Assembly (NCBI RefSeq): GCF_011682065.1
Contig: NZ_VUYU01000001.1
Span: 1 to 64,000 of the forward strand
Length of the DNA: 64,000 bases
Source: Massilia rubra
GTDB lineage: Bacteria > Pseudomonadota > Gammaproteobacteria > Burkholderiales > Burkholderiaceae_D
Direction: 5' to 3'
Below the pieces are notes generated by a model. It saw only the letters and a program-made list of their open reading frames with translations, did no database searches and was not told the origin of the DNA. The translations under genes and the position numbers were made by a program. Below are positions 1 to 8,300 of this stretch, piece after piece (the first letter of the stretch is position 1; the number at the start of each line of letters is the position of its first letter).

Positions 1-52
1 ACATATCCTTTAGCGTAAAAGCGGAATGCCGTCGACGCGGCGTCATACGGCG

Positions 53-104
53 CCGGGGTCTGACCTCTGATTCGAAAGATTTCGAATCAGAGGTCAGACC
101 CCGG
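53..104. repeat. Perfect 25-bp inverted repeat at the 3' end of the kinase gene
   Basis: Arms at 53-77 and 80-104 are exact reverse complements, with a two-base spacer. The outer part reads ccggggtctgacc. It lies nine bases beyond the stop of the leftward kinase gene, so it could end that transcript, although no clear T-run follows on the minus strand. The GGGGTCTGACC core resembles palindromic repeats I associate with Oxalobacteraceae intergenic regions. That family link is from memory and was not checked. Confidence 0.7.
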
Positions 105-113
105 TGAAGCGAC

Positions 114-1052
114 TTAGAAGCGGTAGCCGAACTCGGCTTCGAACTTGTCGGCGATCTGGGCGGCCGTGACGACGTGGTTCTGGCCACCCTGGTGCGCGAT
201 CTTGATCGCGCCCATCAGGCTTGCCAGGCGCCCTGTGGTAGGCCAGTCGAGCTCATTCGTGATGCCGAACAGCAGGCCGGCGCGGTAGGCGTCGCCGCAA
301 CCGGTCGGATCGACCACCGCCGCCGCTTGTACGCAGGGAATCTCGTGGCGCTTGCCGCCGGTGTGGATCTCCGACCCTTTTTCGCCGCGCGTGATGATCA
401 GCGCTTCCAGGCGCCCGGCAATGTCGGCCAGGCTCAGGCCCGTGCGGTCCATCAACATTTCGAATTCGTAGTCGTTGGCGGCCACATAGGTCGCCTGGTT
501 GATGAATTCGATCAATTCGTCGCCGCTGAACATCGGCAATTGCTGGCCCGGGTCGAACATGAACGGCACTTTCAGCGCCGCGCAGTCGCGCGCGTGCTTG
601 ATCATGCCGCCACGACCGTCCGGCGCGATGATCGCCACGCGCAGCGCGCCCTGGTCGCCGACATTGTTTTCATGCGCGAATTCCATCGCGCCCGGATGGA
701 AGGCGTTGATCTGGTTGTTGTCGAGGTCGGCCGTGACGAAGCATTGCGCGGTGTACGAATGGGCAATCTTGCGGATCGCGCGCGTCTCGATGCCGAGCTT
801 GTCGAAGCGTTCGAGGTATTCGCCGCCATCTTGGCCGATCGTGGCCATGATCAGCGGCTCGCCGCCCAGCATCTTGAGATTGTAGGCAATGTTGGCCGAG
901 CAGCCGCCGTATTCGGTGCGCAAGGTCGGCACCAGGAAGGAAACGTTGACCTTGTGCAGTTGGTCGGCCAGCAGCGTTTCGCCGAAACGGCCGTTGTATT
1001 GCATGATCTTGTCGAACGCGAGCGATCCGCAGATCAGGGTGGTCTTGGTCAT
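114..1052 (-). CDS. PfkB-family carbohydrate/adenosine kinase
   Basis: A 312-residue sugar or nucleoside kinase of the PfkB/ribokinase fold. The N-terminal half has the GGCSANIA stretch typical of the substrate-binding region. The C-terminal signature DPTGCGDAYRAG near residue 250 contains the catalytic Asp and the anion hole. The N-terminus (ICGSLAFDKIM) and the HKVNVSFLV segment resemble the CbhK/AdoK adenosine-kinase-like subgroup, so adenosine is a plausible substrate, but ribose or another sugar cannot be excluded. It is the last gene of the leftward accB-accC-prmA-DUF3426 block, nine bases after the DUF3426 gene. A long hairpin follows its stop. Confidence 0.9.
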   Translation of the reverse strand: MTKTTLICGSLAFDKIMQYNGRFGETLLADQLHKVNVSFLVPTLRTEYGGCSANIAYNLKMLGGEPLIMATIGQDGGEYLERFDKLGIETRAIRKIAHSYTAQCFVTADLDNNQINAFHPGAMEFAHENNVGDQGALRVAIIAPDGRGGMIKHARDCAALKVPFMFDPGQQLPMFSGDELIEFINQATYVAANDYEFEMLMDRTGLSLADIAGRLEALIITRGEKGSEIHTGGKRHEIPCVQAAAVVDPTGCGDAYRAGLLFGITNELDWPTTGRLASLMGAIKIAHQGGQNHVVTAAQIADKFEAEFGYRF

Positions 1053-1061
1053 GATGGTGCC

Positions 1062-3320
1062 TTATGGATAGAAGATGGCGATGCGGTAGCCGGACGCCTT
1101 GATCTGTTTTACTTCAAAAGTCAGTTTGATGGCTTGTTCGGATCGCGCGGTGAAGCCTTTGGCGATGACCGTGCCTTTGGGCAGGTATTCGGCCGGCACG
1201 ACCACACGCCGCAGCAAGGTCTTGTCGTTGCCATCGGTCAGCGCCAGTTCGATGTTCGGCCAGCCCTGGGTCAGGTCGCTCTGGTTGCGCAGCAGGGTCG
1301 AAAGGTTGAAGGCGTTGGCGCCGAGCGATTGCAGTTCGCCCGTTTCGATGCTCAGGCTGTCGATCTGGGCCGGCAGTTCGAGCTTGCAGCCAAGCGTGGC
1401 GCAGGCCATGACCAGCACCGGTTCGATGGCCGGAAACTTGGCCACCAGGATGTTGCGGAAGGTGGTGACACCCTGGGCCACGAGCAGGATCGCCAGTATG
1501 AGTGAGCCGATCAGCAACGCAATCCGGCGCGAGCCTTGCTTTTCTTCAAATTCGCGGCTGCGGCGCAGGAAATCGGGCTCGTCGTTCTCGGGCTCGGGGA
1601 TGACGGGCGCCGGCGGCGGCGGTGGCGCGACCGGCGCGCTGGCCGGCTTGTCGCCCGAGGACTGGCGCAGCAGCGGCAGCGGCGCATGCTCCAGGTCGCG
1701 CACCAGCGGTTCGGTGTTCGGGTTGAGCAAGGCGTCGCTGCGCGCGTGGTCGTCCGCTTCTTCGGCGTAGGACAGCACCATCACGGTGTGACCCGGCTCG
1801 TCATACGCATGCTCGACCAGCATCGGCTCGATGCGGGCCGGCTTGGTCGTGGCTGGCTCGGCGCGCACTGGTGCGTTGAAGGCTGGCTCGGTCGCCGGCG
1901 TGTCGAACCGGTCCGGCTCGTCGAACACAGGTTCGGCCAGCGGCGGCAGGAATGGCTCTGGCTCGGCAACGGCCGGCGCCGCTTGGACCGGCTCGTCGAA
2001 CACAGGTTCGACCAGCGGCGGCAGGAATGGAGTTGGCTCGGCAACGGCCGGCGCGGCATGGACCGGCTCGTCGAACACGGGTTCGACCAGCGGCGGCAGG
2101 ACTTGATCTGGTTCGGCCGCGGCCGGCTCGACATGGACCGGCTCGTCGAACACAGGTTCGACCAGCGGCGGCAGGACTTGATCTGGCTCGGCCACGGCCG
2201 GCGCAACCTCGACCGGCTCGTCGAACACAGGCTCGACCAGCGGCGGCAGGAATTGATCTGGCTCGGCCACGACCGGCTCGACATGGACCGGCTCGTCGAA
2301 CTCGGGCTCGAGCGGCGGCAGTTCAGCCTCGGCCGGCGCGGGCGCGGCAACGATCGGCGCCGGCCCCGGTTCCTGCGCTGCTTCGGCAGGGACGTCTTCC
2401 GGGAAAACCGGTTCGGCAAAGCGCGGCTCCGCGAAGGCCGGCTCGGCAAAGCGCGGTTCTTCCAACAGCGGCTCGACAAACGCCGTCTCCTTGCGCTCCG
2501 GCTCGAAGAACACCGGCTCGATGCGCGCGTTCGCATCGCGCACCGGGGCCGATGGATAGTTCAGATCGAGCAAGGGCTCGTTAAAACTCAGTTCGCCAAA
2601 GTCAGGCTCGGACGAATCTTCCGGAGGAGCAATCGCGACGATTTCTTCATCGATCGGCATGTCGATCGAAAATGGCGCCGGGCTCGATCCAGGCGTTGCG
2701 TCGCCGCGCTCGCCGATATCGATCGTCGGCCAGGGCGTCTTGGACTTGCCGCGCCAGGCGGCCGCTTGCGGTTCGGGCTCGACGTAGGGAGCCGCGTACG
2801 GCTCGTCATACATATCCTCGGGCTCGACGAACATCGCGATCGAGAGCGGGATGAACGGTTTCGTGGGCGGCGGCTCGGGTTCCGGCGCGGGCTCGATCTC
2901 TTGGACATGCTCGATCTCTAGAACAGGCTCGGCTTCGGGCGCCGGCACAGGTTCAGGCTCCGCCACGAACACTGGCTCGGGAAGCAGTTCGGGAAGCGGT
3001 TCAGGTTCGGGAACCGGCTCCGGCGCCGGCTGCGGCCTGAGCCACACCGGAACGAAAGCCGGCTCGAACGAGCTCTCCATCTGCAGCGTGGAGACGGCAT
3101 TGCCGTTGTCCACGGACGCACCCGTCGCCGCGGCGGCAGGTGGCGGTGCAACAGGGGAGGGGATGGCTGGCGGCAGCGCGTCGAGTTCGACCAGGGCCGC
3201 GTTGCCGTCGAAGATTTCATTGCAGGCGCCGCAGCGCACTATGCCCCCACGTAACTTCAACTGGTCTGAAGCGACCCGGAAAGTCGTGCTGCAATGGGGG
3301 CATCGAGTGGCGAGCGCCAT
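1062..3320 (-). CDS. Zinc-ribbon and DUF3426 domain membrane protein with repetitive linker
   Basis: A 752-residue protein of unknown function. The N-terminus (MALATRCPHC, then CGAC about 20 residues on) is an MJ0042-type zinc ribbon. A very long Pro/Glu/Ala/Val-rich acidic linker follows and contains five 25-residue tandem units. Near residue 600 there is one hydrophobic segment (IALLIGSLILAILLVAQG), and the C-terminal about 150 residues match the DUF3426 pattern (CATLGCKL, then an IETGEL strand). The likely topology is a cytoplasmic zinc ribbon and linker with a periplasmic C-domain. The ATG at 3320 is chosen because it starts four bases after the prmA stop and directly precedes the zinc ribbon; an upstream in-frame start would add 14 residues overlapping prmA. 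Family members usually have a much shorter linker. Confidence 0.88.
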   Translation of the reverse strand: MALATRCPHCSTTFRVASDQLKLRGGIVRCGACNEIFDGNAALVELDALPPAIPSPVAPPPAAAATGASVDNGNAVSTLQMESSFEPAFVPVWLRPQPAPEPVPEPEPLPELLPEPVFVAEPEPVPAPEAEPVLEIEHVQEIEPAPEPEPPPTKPFIPLSIAMFVEPEDMYDEPYAAPYVEPEPQAAAWRGKSKTPWPTIDIGERGDATPGSSPAPFSIDMPIDEEIVAIAPPEDSSEPDFGELSFNEPLLDLNYPSAPVRDANARIEPVFFEPERKETAFVEPLLEEPRFAEPAFAEPRFAEPVFPEDVPAEAAQEPGPAPIVAAPAPAEAELPPLEPEFDEPVHVEPVVAEPDQFLPPLVEPVFDEPVEVAPAVAEPDQVLPPLVEPVFDEPVHVEPAAAEPDQVLPPLVEPVFDEPVHAAPAVAEPTPFLPPLVEPVFDEPVQAAPAVAEPEPFLPPLAEPVFDEPDRFDTPATEPAFNAPVRAEPATTKPARIEPMLVEHAYDEPGHTVMVLSYAEEADDHARSDALLNPNTEPLVRDLEHAPLPLLRQSSGDKPASAPVAPPPPPAPVIPEPENDEPDFLRRSREFEEKQGSRRIALLIGSLILAILLVAQGVTTFRNILVAKFPAIEPVLVMACATLGCKLELPAQIDSLSIETGELQSLGANAFNLSTLLRNQSDLTQGWPNIELALTDGNDKTLLRRVVVPAEYLPKGTVIAKGFTARSEQAIKLTFEVKQIKASGYRIAIFYP
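1921..2295. repeat. Five 75-bp tandem repeats inside the DUF3426 gene
   Basis: The marker tcgaacac recurs at 1921, 1996, 2071, 2146 and 2221, a period of exactly 75 bases, or 25 codons. A sixth, diverged marker is at 2296. Each unit encodes a Pro/Glu-rich segment ending in LPPLVEPVFD. The period keeps the reading frame, so unit number can change without breaking the gene. Confidence 0.9.
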
Positions 3321-3324
3321 GCCT

Positions 3325-4272
3325 TTATTGACCGCGAGGGGTAGGTGGAACGTTGCTGCCAAGCTGGCCGTGGAGTGCTACCCAGCCATCTTGCTCCGCC
3401 CACACGCCGAGCGTGATGAACGGGGCATACGCCTCGGCCACTTCTTCCGCCTGGCGCGCCAGCACGCCCGACAACACCAGCGAACCACCGGGGGCAACCC
3501 GGCCGGCCAGCATCGGCGCCATCAGCTTCAATGGGCTCGACAAGATATTGGCGACAACGGTGTTGAACTTGCCAGTGGCGTGATGCGGCTTGGCCGAGGT
3601 GGCGAAGTTGTCCGGCAGGTAGTAGTCGATCTCGCACTGGTTACGCGCGGCATTGTCGCGCGCCGATTCGATCGCTTGCGGATCGATATCGACACCGGCC
3701 ACGTCGCCCGCGCCCATTTTCTTGGCCACCATGGCCAGAATGCCCGAGCCGCAACCGTAGTCGAGCACGGTCTTGCCGGGGGCCGGATGCGCCTCCAGCC
3801 ATTCCATGCACAAGCGCGTGGTCGGATGGCTGCCGGTGCCGAAGGCCAGGCCCGGATCGAGTTCGAGGATCAGGGCGTCCGGGTCCGGCGCTTCGTGCCA
3901 GCTCGGAACTACCCAGATGTTCTTGCCGATATGAATAGGCGCGAACTGCGATTGCGTCAGGCGCACCCAGTCTTCGTCGGCTACGGCGCGCGTAGTAAAC
4001 GTTGGTGTGGTGTCGATGCCAATGGCGGCAGCCGCTTCGGCCACGATGGCAGCCTGGTCGGCGTCAACGTCGGTCAGGGCCACCACGCGGCTGTGATCCC
4101 ACGCCGCTTCGGTCGGTTCCATGCCGGGTTCGCCGAACAGCGGCTTTTCCTGGTCGGTGCCTTCGTCGGCGTCTTCCACCGACACCGACAGGGCGCCCGC
4201 TTCCATCAGCGCGTCGGACAAGGCTTCGGCGTGTTCACGTGCAATTTCAATGACAACTTCTGTCCAACTCAT
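3325..4272 (-). CDS. prmA: Ribosomal protein L11 methyltransferase
   Basis: A SAM-dependent enzyme that trimethylates ribosomal protein L11. At 315 residues it is slightly longer than the usual 290-300. The N-terminal domain binds L11. The methyltransferase domain shows the family-specific [16 protein letters not shown] stretch near residue 140, the SAM loop [11 protein letters not shown] and the catalytic-site [10 protein letters not shown]. It starts inside the end of accC with a 4-base overlap, so translation is probably coupled, and it is followed after four bases by the DUF3426 gene. This accC-prmA-DUF3426 order is common in betaproteobacteria. Confidence 0.97.
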   Translation of the reverse strand: MSWTEVVIEIAREHAEALSDALMEAGALSVSVEDADEGTDQEKPLFGEPGMEPTEAAWDHSRVVALTDVDADQAAIVAEAAAAIGIDTTPTFTTRAVADEDWVRLTQSQFAPIHIGKNIWVVPSWHEAPDPDALILELDPGLAFGTGSHPTTRLCMEWLEAHPAPGKTVLDYGCGSGILAMVAKKMGAGDVAGVDIDPQAIESARDNAARNQCEIDYYLPDNFATSAKPHHATGKFNTVVANILSSPLKLMAPMLAGRVAPGGSLVLSGVLARQAEEVAEAYAPFITLGVWAEQDGWVALHGQLGSNVPPTPRGQ

Positions 4273-5669
4273 GCGTCTGCCTTCGTTTCCGATTTATTAG
4301 GGCTGGTCGGGCCTTTCGGCAGGTCCGGCTTGTCGGCCAGTTTCTGCTCGAGGTAGTGGATATTGGTGCCGCCTTCGATAAAGCGCGCATCGATCATCAA
4401 TTCGCGATGCAGCGGGATATTCGTCAGGATACCCTCAACCACCATTTCCGACAGCGCGATTTGCATGCGGCGGATGGCTTGCTCGCGCGTGGCGCCGTAA
4501 GCGATGACCTTGCCGATCATCGAATCGTAATGCGGCGGCACATAATAACCGGCGTAAGCATGCGAATCGACGCGGATGCCAGGACCGCCCGGCGCGTGCC
4601 AGGACACGATGCGCCCCGGCGATGGCGTAAACTTGAACGGGTCTTCGGCATTGATGCGGCACTCGACGGCGTGGCCCGACAGCATGATGTCGCGCTGGCG
4701 GAAACGCAGTTTTTCGCCGCAGGCGATGCGGATCTGTTCCTGCACGATGTCGATGCCGGTGATCATTTCGGTGACCGGGTGCTCGACCTGCACGCGCGTG
4801 TTCATTTCGATGAAATAGAACTCGTTGTTCTCGTACAGGAATTCGAAGGTGCCCGCGCCACGGTAGCCGATCTTGCGGCAGGCTTCCGCGCAGCGGTCGC
4901 CGATCTTTTCGATGAGCTTGCGCGGAATGCCCGGCGCCGGCGCTTCTTCGATCACTTTCTGGTGGCGGCGCTGCATCGAGCAGTCGCGCTCGCCCAGCCA
5001 GACAGCGTTCTTGTGTTCATCGGCGAGGATCTGGATTTCCACGTGACGCGGATTTTCCAGGTACTTCTCCATATACACTTCCGGATTGCCGAACGCGGCG
5101 CCGGCTTCGGTCTTGGTCATCGACACGGCGTTGAGCAAGGCCGCTTCGGTGTGCACCACGCGCATGCCGCGTCCGCCGCCACCGCCGGCTGCCTTGATGA
5201 TCACCGGATAGCCCACGCGCCGCGCGGTCTGGATGATTTCTTTCGGGTCGTCCGGAAGTGCGCCGTCCGAGCCTGGCACGCACGGCACGCCGGCGCGGAT
5301 CATGGCTTGCTTGGCCGAGACCTTGTCGCCCATCAGGCGGATCGAGTCGGAACGGGGACCAATGAAGACGAAGCCGGATTTTTCGACCCGTTCGGCGAAG
5401 TCGGCGTTTTCGGACAGGAAACCGTAGCCTGGGTGAATCGCTTCGGCATCGGTGACTTCGGCCGCGCTGATGATCGCCGGCATGTTCAGATAGCTCAGCG
5501 CCGAGGGCGCCGGTCCGATACACACCGATTCGTCGGCCAACTTCACGTACTTGGCGTCTTTGTCGGCTTCCGAGTGAACCACCACGGTCTTGATGCCCAT
5601 CTCGCGGCAGGCGCGCTGGATACGTAGCGCGATCTCTCCACGATTGGCAATGAGAATTTTTTCAAACAT
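4269..5669 (-). CDS. accC: Acetyl-CoA carboxylase, biotin carboxylase subunit
   Basis: Carboxylates the biotin on AccB with ATP and bicarbonate, the first half-reaction of malonyl-CoA formation for fatty-acid synthesis. It has 466 residues; the family is about 450. Visible features are the N-terminal [13 protein letters not shown], the glycine-rich ATP-grasp loop GGGGRGMR near residue 165 and the metal/biotin-site segment [14 protein letters not shown] near residue 290. The C-terminus carries a short Lys/Pro-rich tail. accB lies nine bases upstream and prmA overlaps the 3' end, so the three are probably one operon. Confidence 0.98.
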   Translation of the reverse strand: MFEKILIANRGEIALRIQRACREMGIKTVVVHSEADKDAKYVKLADESVCIGPAPSALSYLNMPAIISAAEVTDAEAIHPGYGFLSENADFAERVEKSGFVFIGPRSDSIRLMGDKVSAKQAMIRAGVPCVPGSDGALPDDPKEIIQTARRVGYPVIIKAAGGGGGRGMRVVHTEAALLNAVSMTKTEAGAAFGNPEVYMEKYLENPRHVEIQILADEHKNAVWLGERDCSMQRRHQKVIEEAPAPGIPRKLIEKIGDRCAEACRKIGYRGAGTFEFLYENNEFYFIEMNTRVQVEHPVTEMITGIDIVQEQIRIACGEKLRFRQRDIMLSGHAVECRINAEDPFKFTPSPGRIVSWHAPGGPGIRVDSHAYAGYYVPPHYDSMIGKVIAYGATREQAIRRMQIALSEMVVEGILTNIPLHRELMIDARFIEGGTNIHYLEQKLADKPDLPKGPTSPNKSETKADA

Positions 5670-5678
5670 AGTGGTCGA

Positions 5679-6143
5679 TCAGCCAATCACAAACAGCGGT
5701 TGGCCGAACTCGACAGGCTGGCCGTTCTCGACCAGGATCTTGGTCACGACGCCGGAGAAGTCGGAGTCGATTTCATTGAGCAGTTTCATCGCTTCGATGA
5801 TGCACAGGGTTTCGCCTTCCTTGATGTTCGAGCCGACGTCGACGTAGGCCGGGGAGCCCGGGGCCGAGGAACGGTAGAAGGTGCCGACCATCGGCGACTT
5901 GACGATGTGGCCGGTCGGCTCGGCTGGCACGACCACAGGCGGGGCGACCGGGGCCGGCATCGGGGCCTGGCCACCGGCGTAGTGCTGCTGCATGCCTTGC
6001 GGCTGCATCATGACCATCTGATTCTGCGGGATTGCGGATGACTTGACGATGCGGACCTTGCTCTCGCCTTCGGTTACTTCGAGTTCAGCGATGTCCGACT
6101 CGGCGACGAGATCGATCAAGGTCTTGAGTTTTCGTAAATCCAT
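5679..6143 (-). CDS. accB: Acetyl-CoA carboxylase, biotin carboxyl carrier protein
   Basis: A 154-residue carrier of the biotin carboxylated by AccC. The N-terminal part ([13 protein letters not shown]) is typical. A Met/Gln/Pro/Ala-rich linker follows, and the C-terminal biotinyl domain holds the attachment motif EAMKLLNEI, where the Lys is biotinylated. It is the first gene of the accB-accC-prmA operon. A candidate promoter lies upstream at 6175-6203. Confidence 0.98.
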   Translation of the reverse strand: MDLRKLKTLIDLVAESDIAELEVTEGESKVRIVKSSAIPQNQMVMMQPQGMQQHYAGGQAPMPAPVAPPVVVPAEPTGHIVKSPMVGTFYRSSAPGSPAYVDVGSNIKEGETLCIIEAMKLLNEIDSDFSGVVTKILVENGQPVEFGQPLFVIG

Positions 6144-6174
6144 GTGAAACCCCTTGGAATTATTGTGTTTTAAG

Positions 6175-6203
6175 AGTATGCGGCGTGCTTATCATAAAAG
6201 CAA
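6175..6203 (-). promoter_or_regulatory. Candidate sigma-70 promoter for accB
   Basis: On the minus strand, TTGCTT (6198-6203) and CATACT (6175-6180) are separated by 17 bases in an AT-rich part of the aroQ-accB gap, about 30 bases before the accB start. The match to consensus is moderate (3/6 and 4/6) and there is no direct evidence of use. Confidence 0.35.
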
Positions 6204-6235
6204 AACCGCGCATAATGCTTGAAGATGCCAGTAGA

Positions 6236-6673
6236 TTAACGCTTTTTAAGCGCAAAGTCGATGGCAAAGCGATATCCATCAATGCCGAGCCCGCAAATGG
6301 TGCCCTGCGCAATGGCGGACAAAAAAGAGTGATGGCGGAACGCTTCGCGCTGGTAAATATTGGAAATATGGACTTCCACAAACGGAATCGCCACCCCGGC
6401 CAGCGCATCGCGCAAAGCCACGCTGGTGTGCGTCAGCCCGCCCGGATTGATGACAATCGCGTCCACGCCGTCGCCGCGGGCGGCATGGATGGCATCGATC
6501 AGGGCGCCTTCGTGATTGCTCTGAAAGCAAGATAGCGTGGCGCCCGCAGCAGCAGCCTGGGCTGTCGCAGCGTTCTCGATGTCGGCCAATGTTGCCGTGC
6601 CGTACACCTCAGGCTCCCGTGTCCCCAGCAGATTCAGGTTGGGGCCGTTCAGCAGAAGGAGCTTTTTTGCCAT
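6236..6673 (-). CDS. aroQ: Type II 3-dehydroquinate dehydratase
   Basis: Catalyses the third shikimate-pathway step, 3-dehydroquinate to 3-dehydroshikimate. It has 145 residues, the standard size for this dodecameric cytoplasmic enzyme. Motifs visible are [13 protein letters not shown] with the active-site Tyr a few residues later (EVYG), [20 protein letters not shown] and VEVHISN. It sits upstream of accB with a 92-base gap. aroE of the same pathway is at 13.9 kb on the other strand. Confidence 0.98.
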   Translation of the reverse strand: MAKKLLLLNGPNLNLLGTREPEVYGTATLADIENAATAQAAAAGATLSCFQSNHEGALIDAIHAARGDGVDAIVINPGGLTHTSVALRDALAGVAIPFVEVHISNIYQREAFRHHSFLSAIAQGTICGLGIDGYRFAIDFALKKR

Positions 6674-6869
6674 GGTTGAAGGGTCGTTATCACGCGAAAG
6701 TCACGCATTTTGCCGCCAACTGCGGGCATTGGCAAGCGAAAAAAATTGCTAAAAGTTACTGACTGGTGCATTCCGTACCGTAAAGCACGGTCTTGACAAG
6801 GGTTTGTGCCTCAGAGGTTAAGCGTTTTTCTGGCGTGATGAGCGGGCATATCGAAAGACTCTCAGCCTC

Positions 6870-7442
6870 TCAGGACTTGAGTGCGGCCAGGTCGGCCTTG
6901 AGCTCGTCGAACTTGATGCGTCCCAGATAGGTTTTCTTGACCTGGCCATCGGCGCCGATCAGCACGGTGTAGGGCAGGCCGCCGGCGCTGTTGCCCAGCT
7001 TGCGCGACAGTTCGGTGCCGCTGATGCCGGCCACATAGATCGGGTAGCTGATGTTGAATTTGCTCGTAAATTCGGCGATGTTGGTCGGCGAATCGATGCC
7101 GATGCCAATGATATTGATGTTTTTGGCGCTGTGTTCGCGCGCCACCTCGGCCAGTTCAGGCATTTCTTCCACGCAGGGCGGGCACCACGGCGCCCAGAAA
7201 TTGACCACCAGCGGCTTGCCTTTCCATTGCGCCAGGGCTTGCGGCGTGCCGGCCGGGTTGTTCAGGGTTTCGGCGAACAGCGCCTCGACCGGGGTCGGGC
7301 CGTGGCCGGCCGGGTGCTGTTCGGCGGCCGGGGCGCCAGAGGTCACCGTGGGCGCTTGTTTGTTGCGGGTGCCGACCCAGGCGCCCAGCGCGCCGGCCAG
7401 CACGGCGATGCCGGCGAAAGTGAAAATGGTTTGCTTGTTCAT
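6870..7442 (-). CDS. TlpA/ResA-like membrane-anchored thiol-disulfide oxidoreductase
   Basis: A 190-residue thioredoxin-fold protein, probably anchored in the inner membrane and facing the periplasm. Residues 5-25 form a hydrophobic signal anchor. The thioredoxin domain has the redox motif WCPPC near residue 90, a cis-Pro region (GGLPYTVLI) and a GQVKKTYLG strand. Such proteins reduce disulfides, for example during cytochrome c maturation; the partner here is unknown. Its ATG overlaps the stop of the upstream gene by four bases, so the two are probably cotranscribed. Confidence 0.92.
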   Translation of the reverse strand: MNKQTIFTFAGIAVLAGALGAWVGTRNKQAPTVTSGAPAAEQHPAGHGPTPVEALFAETLNNPAGTPQALAQWKGKPLVVNFWAPWCPPCVEEMPELAEVAREHSAKNINIIGIGIDSPTNIAEFTSKFNISYPIYVAGISGTELSRKLGNSAGGLPYTVLIGADGQVKKTYLGRIKFDELKADLAALKS

Positions 7443-8083
7443 GTCGGGTCCTGAAGGGGTGTCGGCGTCGTTGCGGAAGAGGTCATCATGCTGCGCAGGG
7501 CGGCGGCGTCGGCGCGCTGGGGGCGGCCGTCGGCGCGTGCCTTGAGGGCGCCGCGCAGGTCGTGCTTTTCATACAGTTCGGCGTGCACGCCTTCGCCATG
7601 CCACAAAAAGCTGACCGTCTCGACCGGGTCGAAGCGCGCACCCTTGAAGTGCGGCGTTTCGGAAATATCGATCGTGACGTTGCGGTTCAAAAGGTAAATC
7701 TGCACTTCCTTGGCGCTGTCGGCGAACAGTTGCAGCTCGATGTCGTCGTGCTCGCCGGCGGTGCCGTTCAATACCGCGCCGGTGATGTAGGGCGAAAATT
7801 CGGCCAGCGCCTCCATCACTTGCAGGGCGGCCGTGCGCAGCGCGAGCAGGCGCGCCGGCTGGCTGTCGGCCAAGAACAGCGCCTGGTAATCGCGCACGGC
7901 CGCCTCGATCTGTGCGTTGTCGGGCAGCAGGTTGGCGCTGTCGGCGCGCTCGCCGAGCACCTGCAGCGCGGCCTTGCGCTTGGCGCTGGCGTAGTCGGCG
8001 CCGTCCCGGGCGATCAGGCGCGCGGCGACGGCGGCGATTTCCGTGCGCAGCAGGGAGAGATCGTCAATCGGGGTAGGCATCAT
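7439..8083 (-). CDS. Uncharacterised conserved protein, possibly nucleotidyltransferase-like
   Basis: 214 residues with no recognised name. The N-terminal half is predicted helical and Ala/Leu-rich. In the middle, a pattern GAVLNGTAGEHDDIELQLF resembles the Gly-Ser/Thr...Asp-x-Asp nucleotide-binding signature of the nucleotidyltransferase superfamily, although the spacing of the acidic residues is HDDIEL rather than a clean DxD. An adjacent strand (VQIYLLNRNVTIDIS) fits that fold. It is encoded just ahead of, and overlapping, the TlpA-like gene, and divergently from mpl. A second Met one codon downstream is an equally good start. The function is unknown; the fold assignment is tentative. Confidence 0.75.
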   Translation of the reverse strand: MMPTPIDDLSLLRTEIAAVAARLIARDGADYASAKRKAALQVLGERADSANLLPDNAQIEAAVRDYQALFLADSQPARLLALRTAALQVMEALAEFSPYITGAVLNGTAGEHDDIELQLFADSAKEVQIYLLNRNVTIDISETPHFKGARFDPVETVSFLWHGEGVHAELYEKHDLRGALKARADGRPQRADAAALRSMMTSSATTPTPLQDPT

Positions 8084-8111
8084 GAGCGAGATAATACTCT
8101 GGAACGGAAAA

Positions 8112-8263
8112 ACCCATGGGATAGCTCGAAAAACCTACTGCGCGGTGCACGGTTGGTTCGGGACGCGTAGTCCTGCGATGCTCACCGTACCTTCGTACGG
8201 CTGCGCTTCTCGGACCCACCGTGCACCGCTCGCTACGGTTTTTCGAGCTCTCCCATTGGGTCG
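8112..8263. repeat. Structured repeat element, copy 1 (multi-stem, between divergent genes)
   Basis: A long imperfect hairpin. The outer arms are acccatggg plus agctcgaaaaacc (8112-8135) against ggtttttcgagct plus cccattgggt (8237-8263). A perfect 12-bp stem follows (8142-8153 with 8218-8229, gcggtgcacggt), then an apical hairpin ccgtac/gtacgg (8185-8190, 8195-8200). The unpaired blocks cctactgc, gatgctcaccgtac, cgtacggctgcgc and ctcgctacggttttt are shared with a second copy at 60123-60244, whose stems differ in sequence but still pair. Confidence 0.8.
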
Positions 8264-8265
8264 GG

Positions 8266-8271
8266 TAAAAT
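8266..8271 (+). promoter_or_regulatory. Candidate -10 element of the mpl promoter
   Basis: TAAAAT lies 30 bases before the mpl start and immediately after the right arm of the repeat element. Any -35 contact would fall within the repeat's right arm, where no strong TTGACA match is visible. Confidence 0.35.
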
Positions 8272-8300
8272 CGCGTATTCATTCATTTGGCCACGACACC

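Noticed and set aside
1921-2295. Possible CRISPR or satellite array
   Set aside because: The 75-base units are fully coding and in frame in the DUF3426 gene, with no unique spacers.
8043-8300. N-terminal extension of mpl
   Set aside because: It translates the structured repeat and overlaps the divergent gene's 5' end; the conserved Mpl N-terminus begins at 8301.
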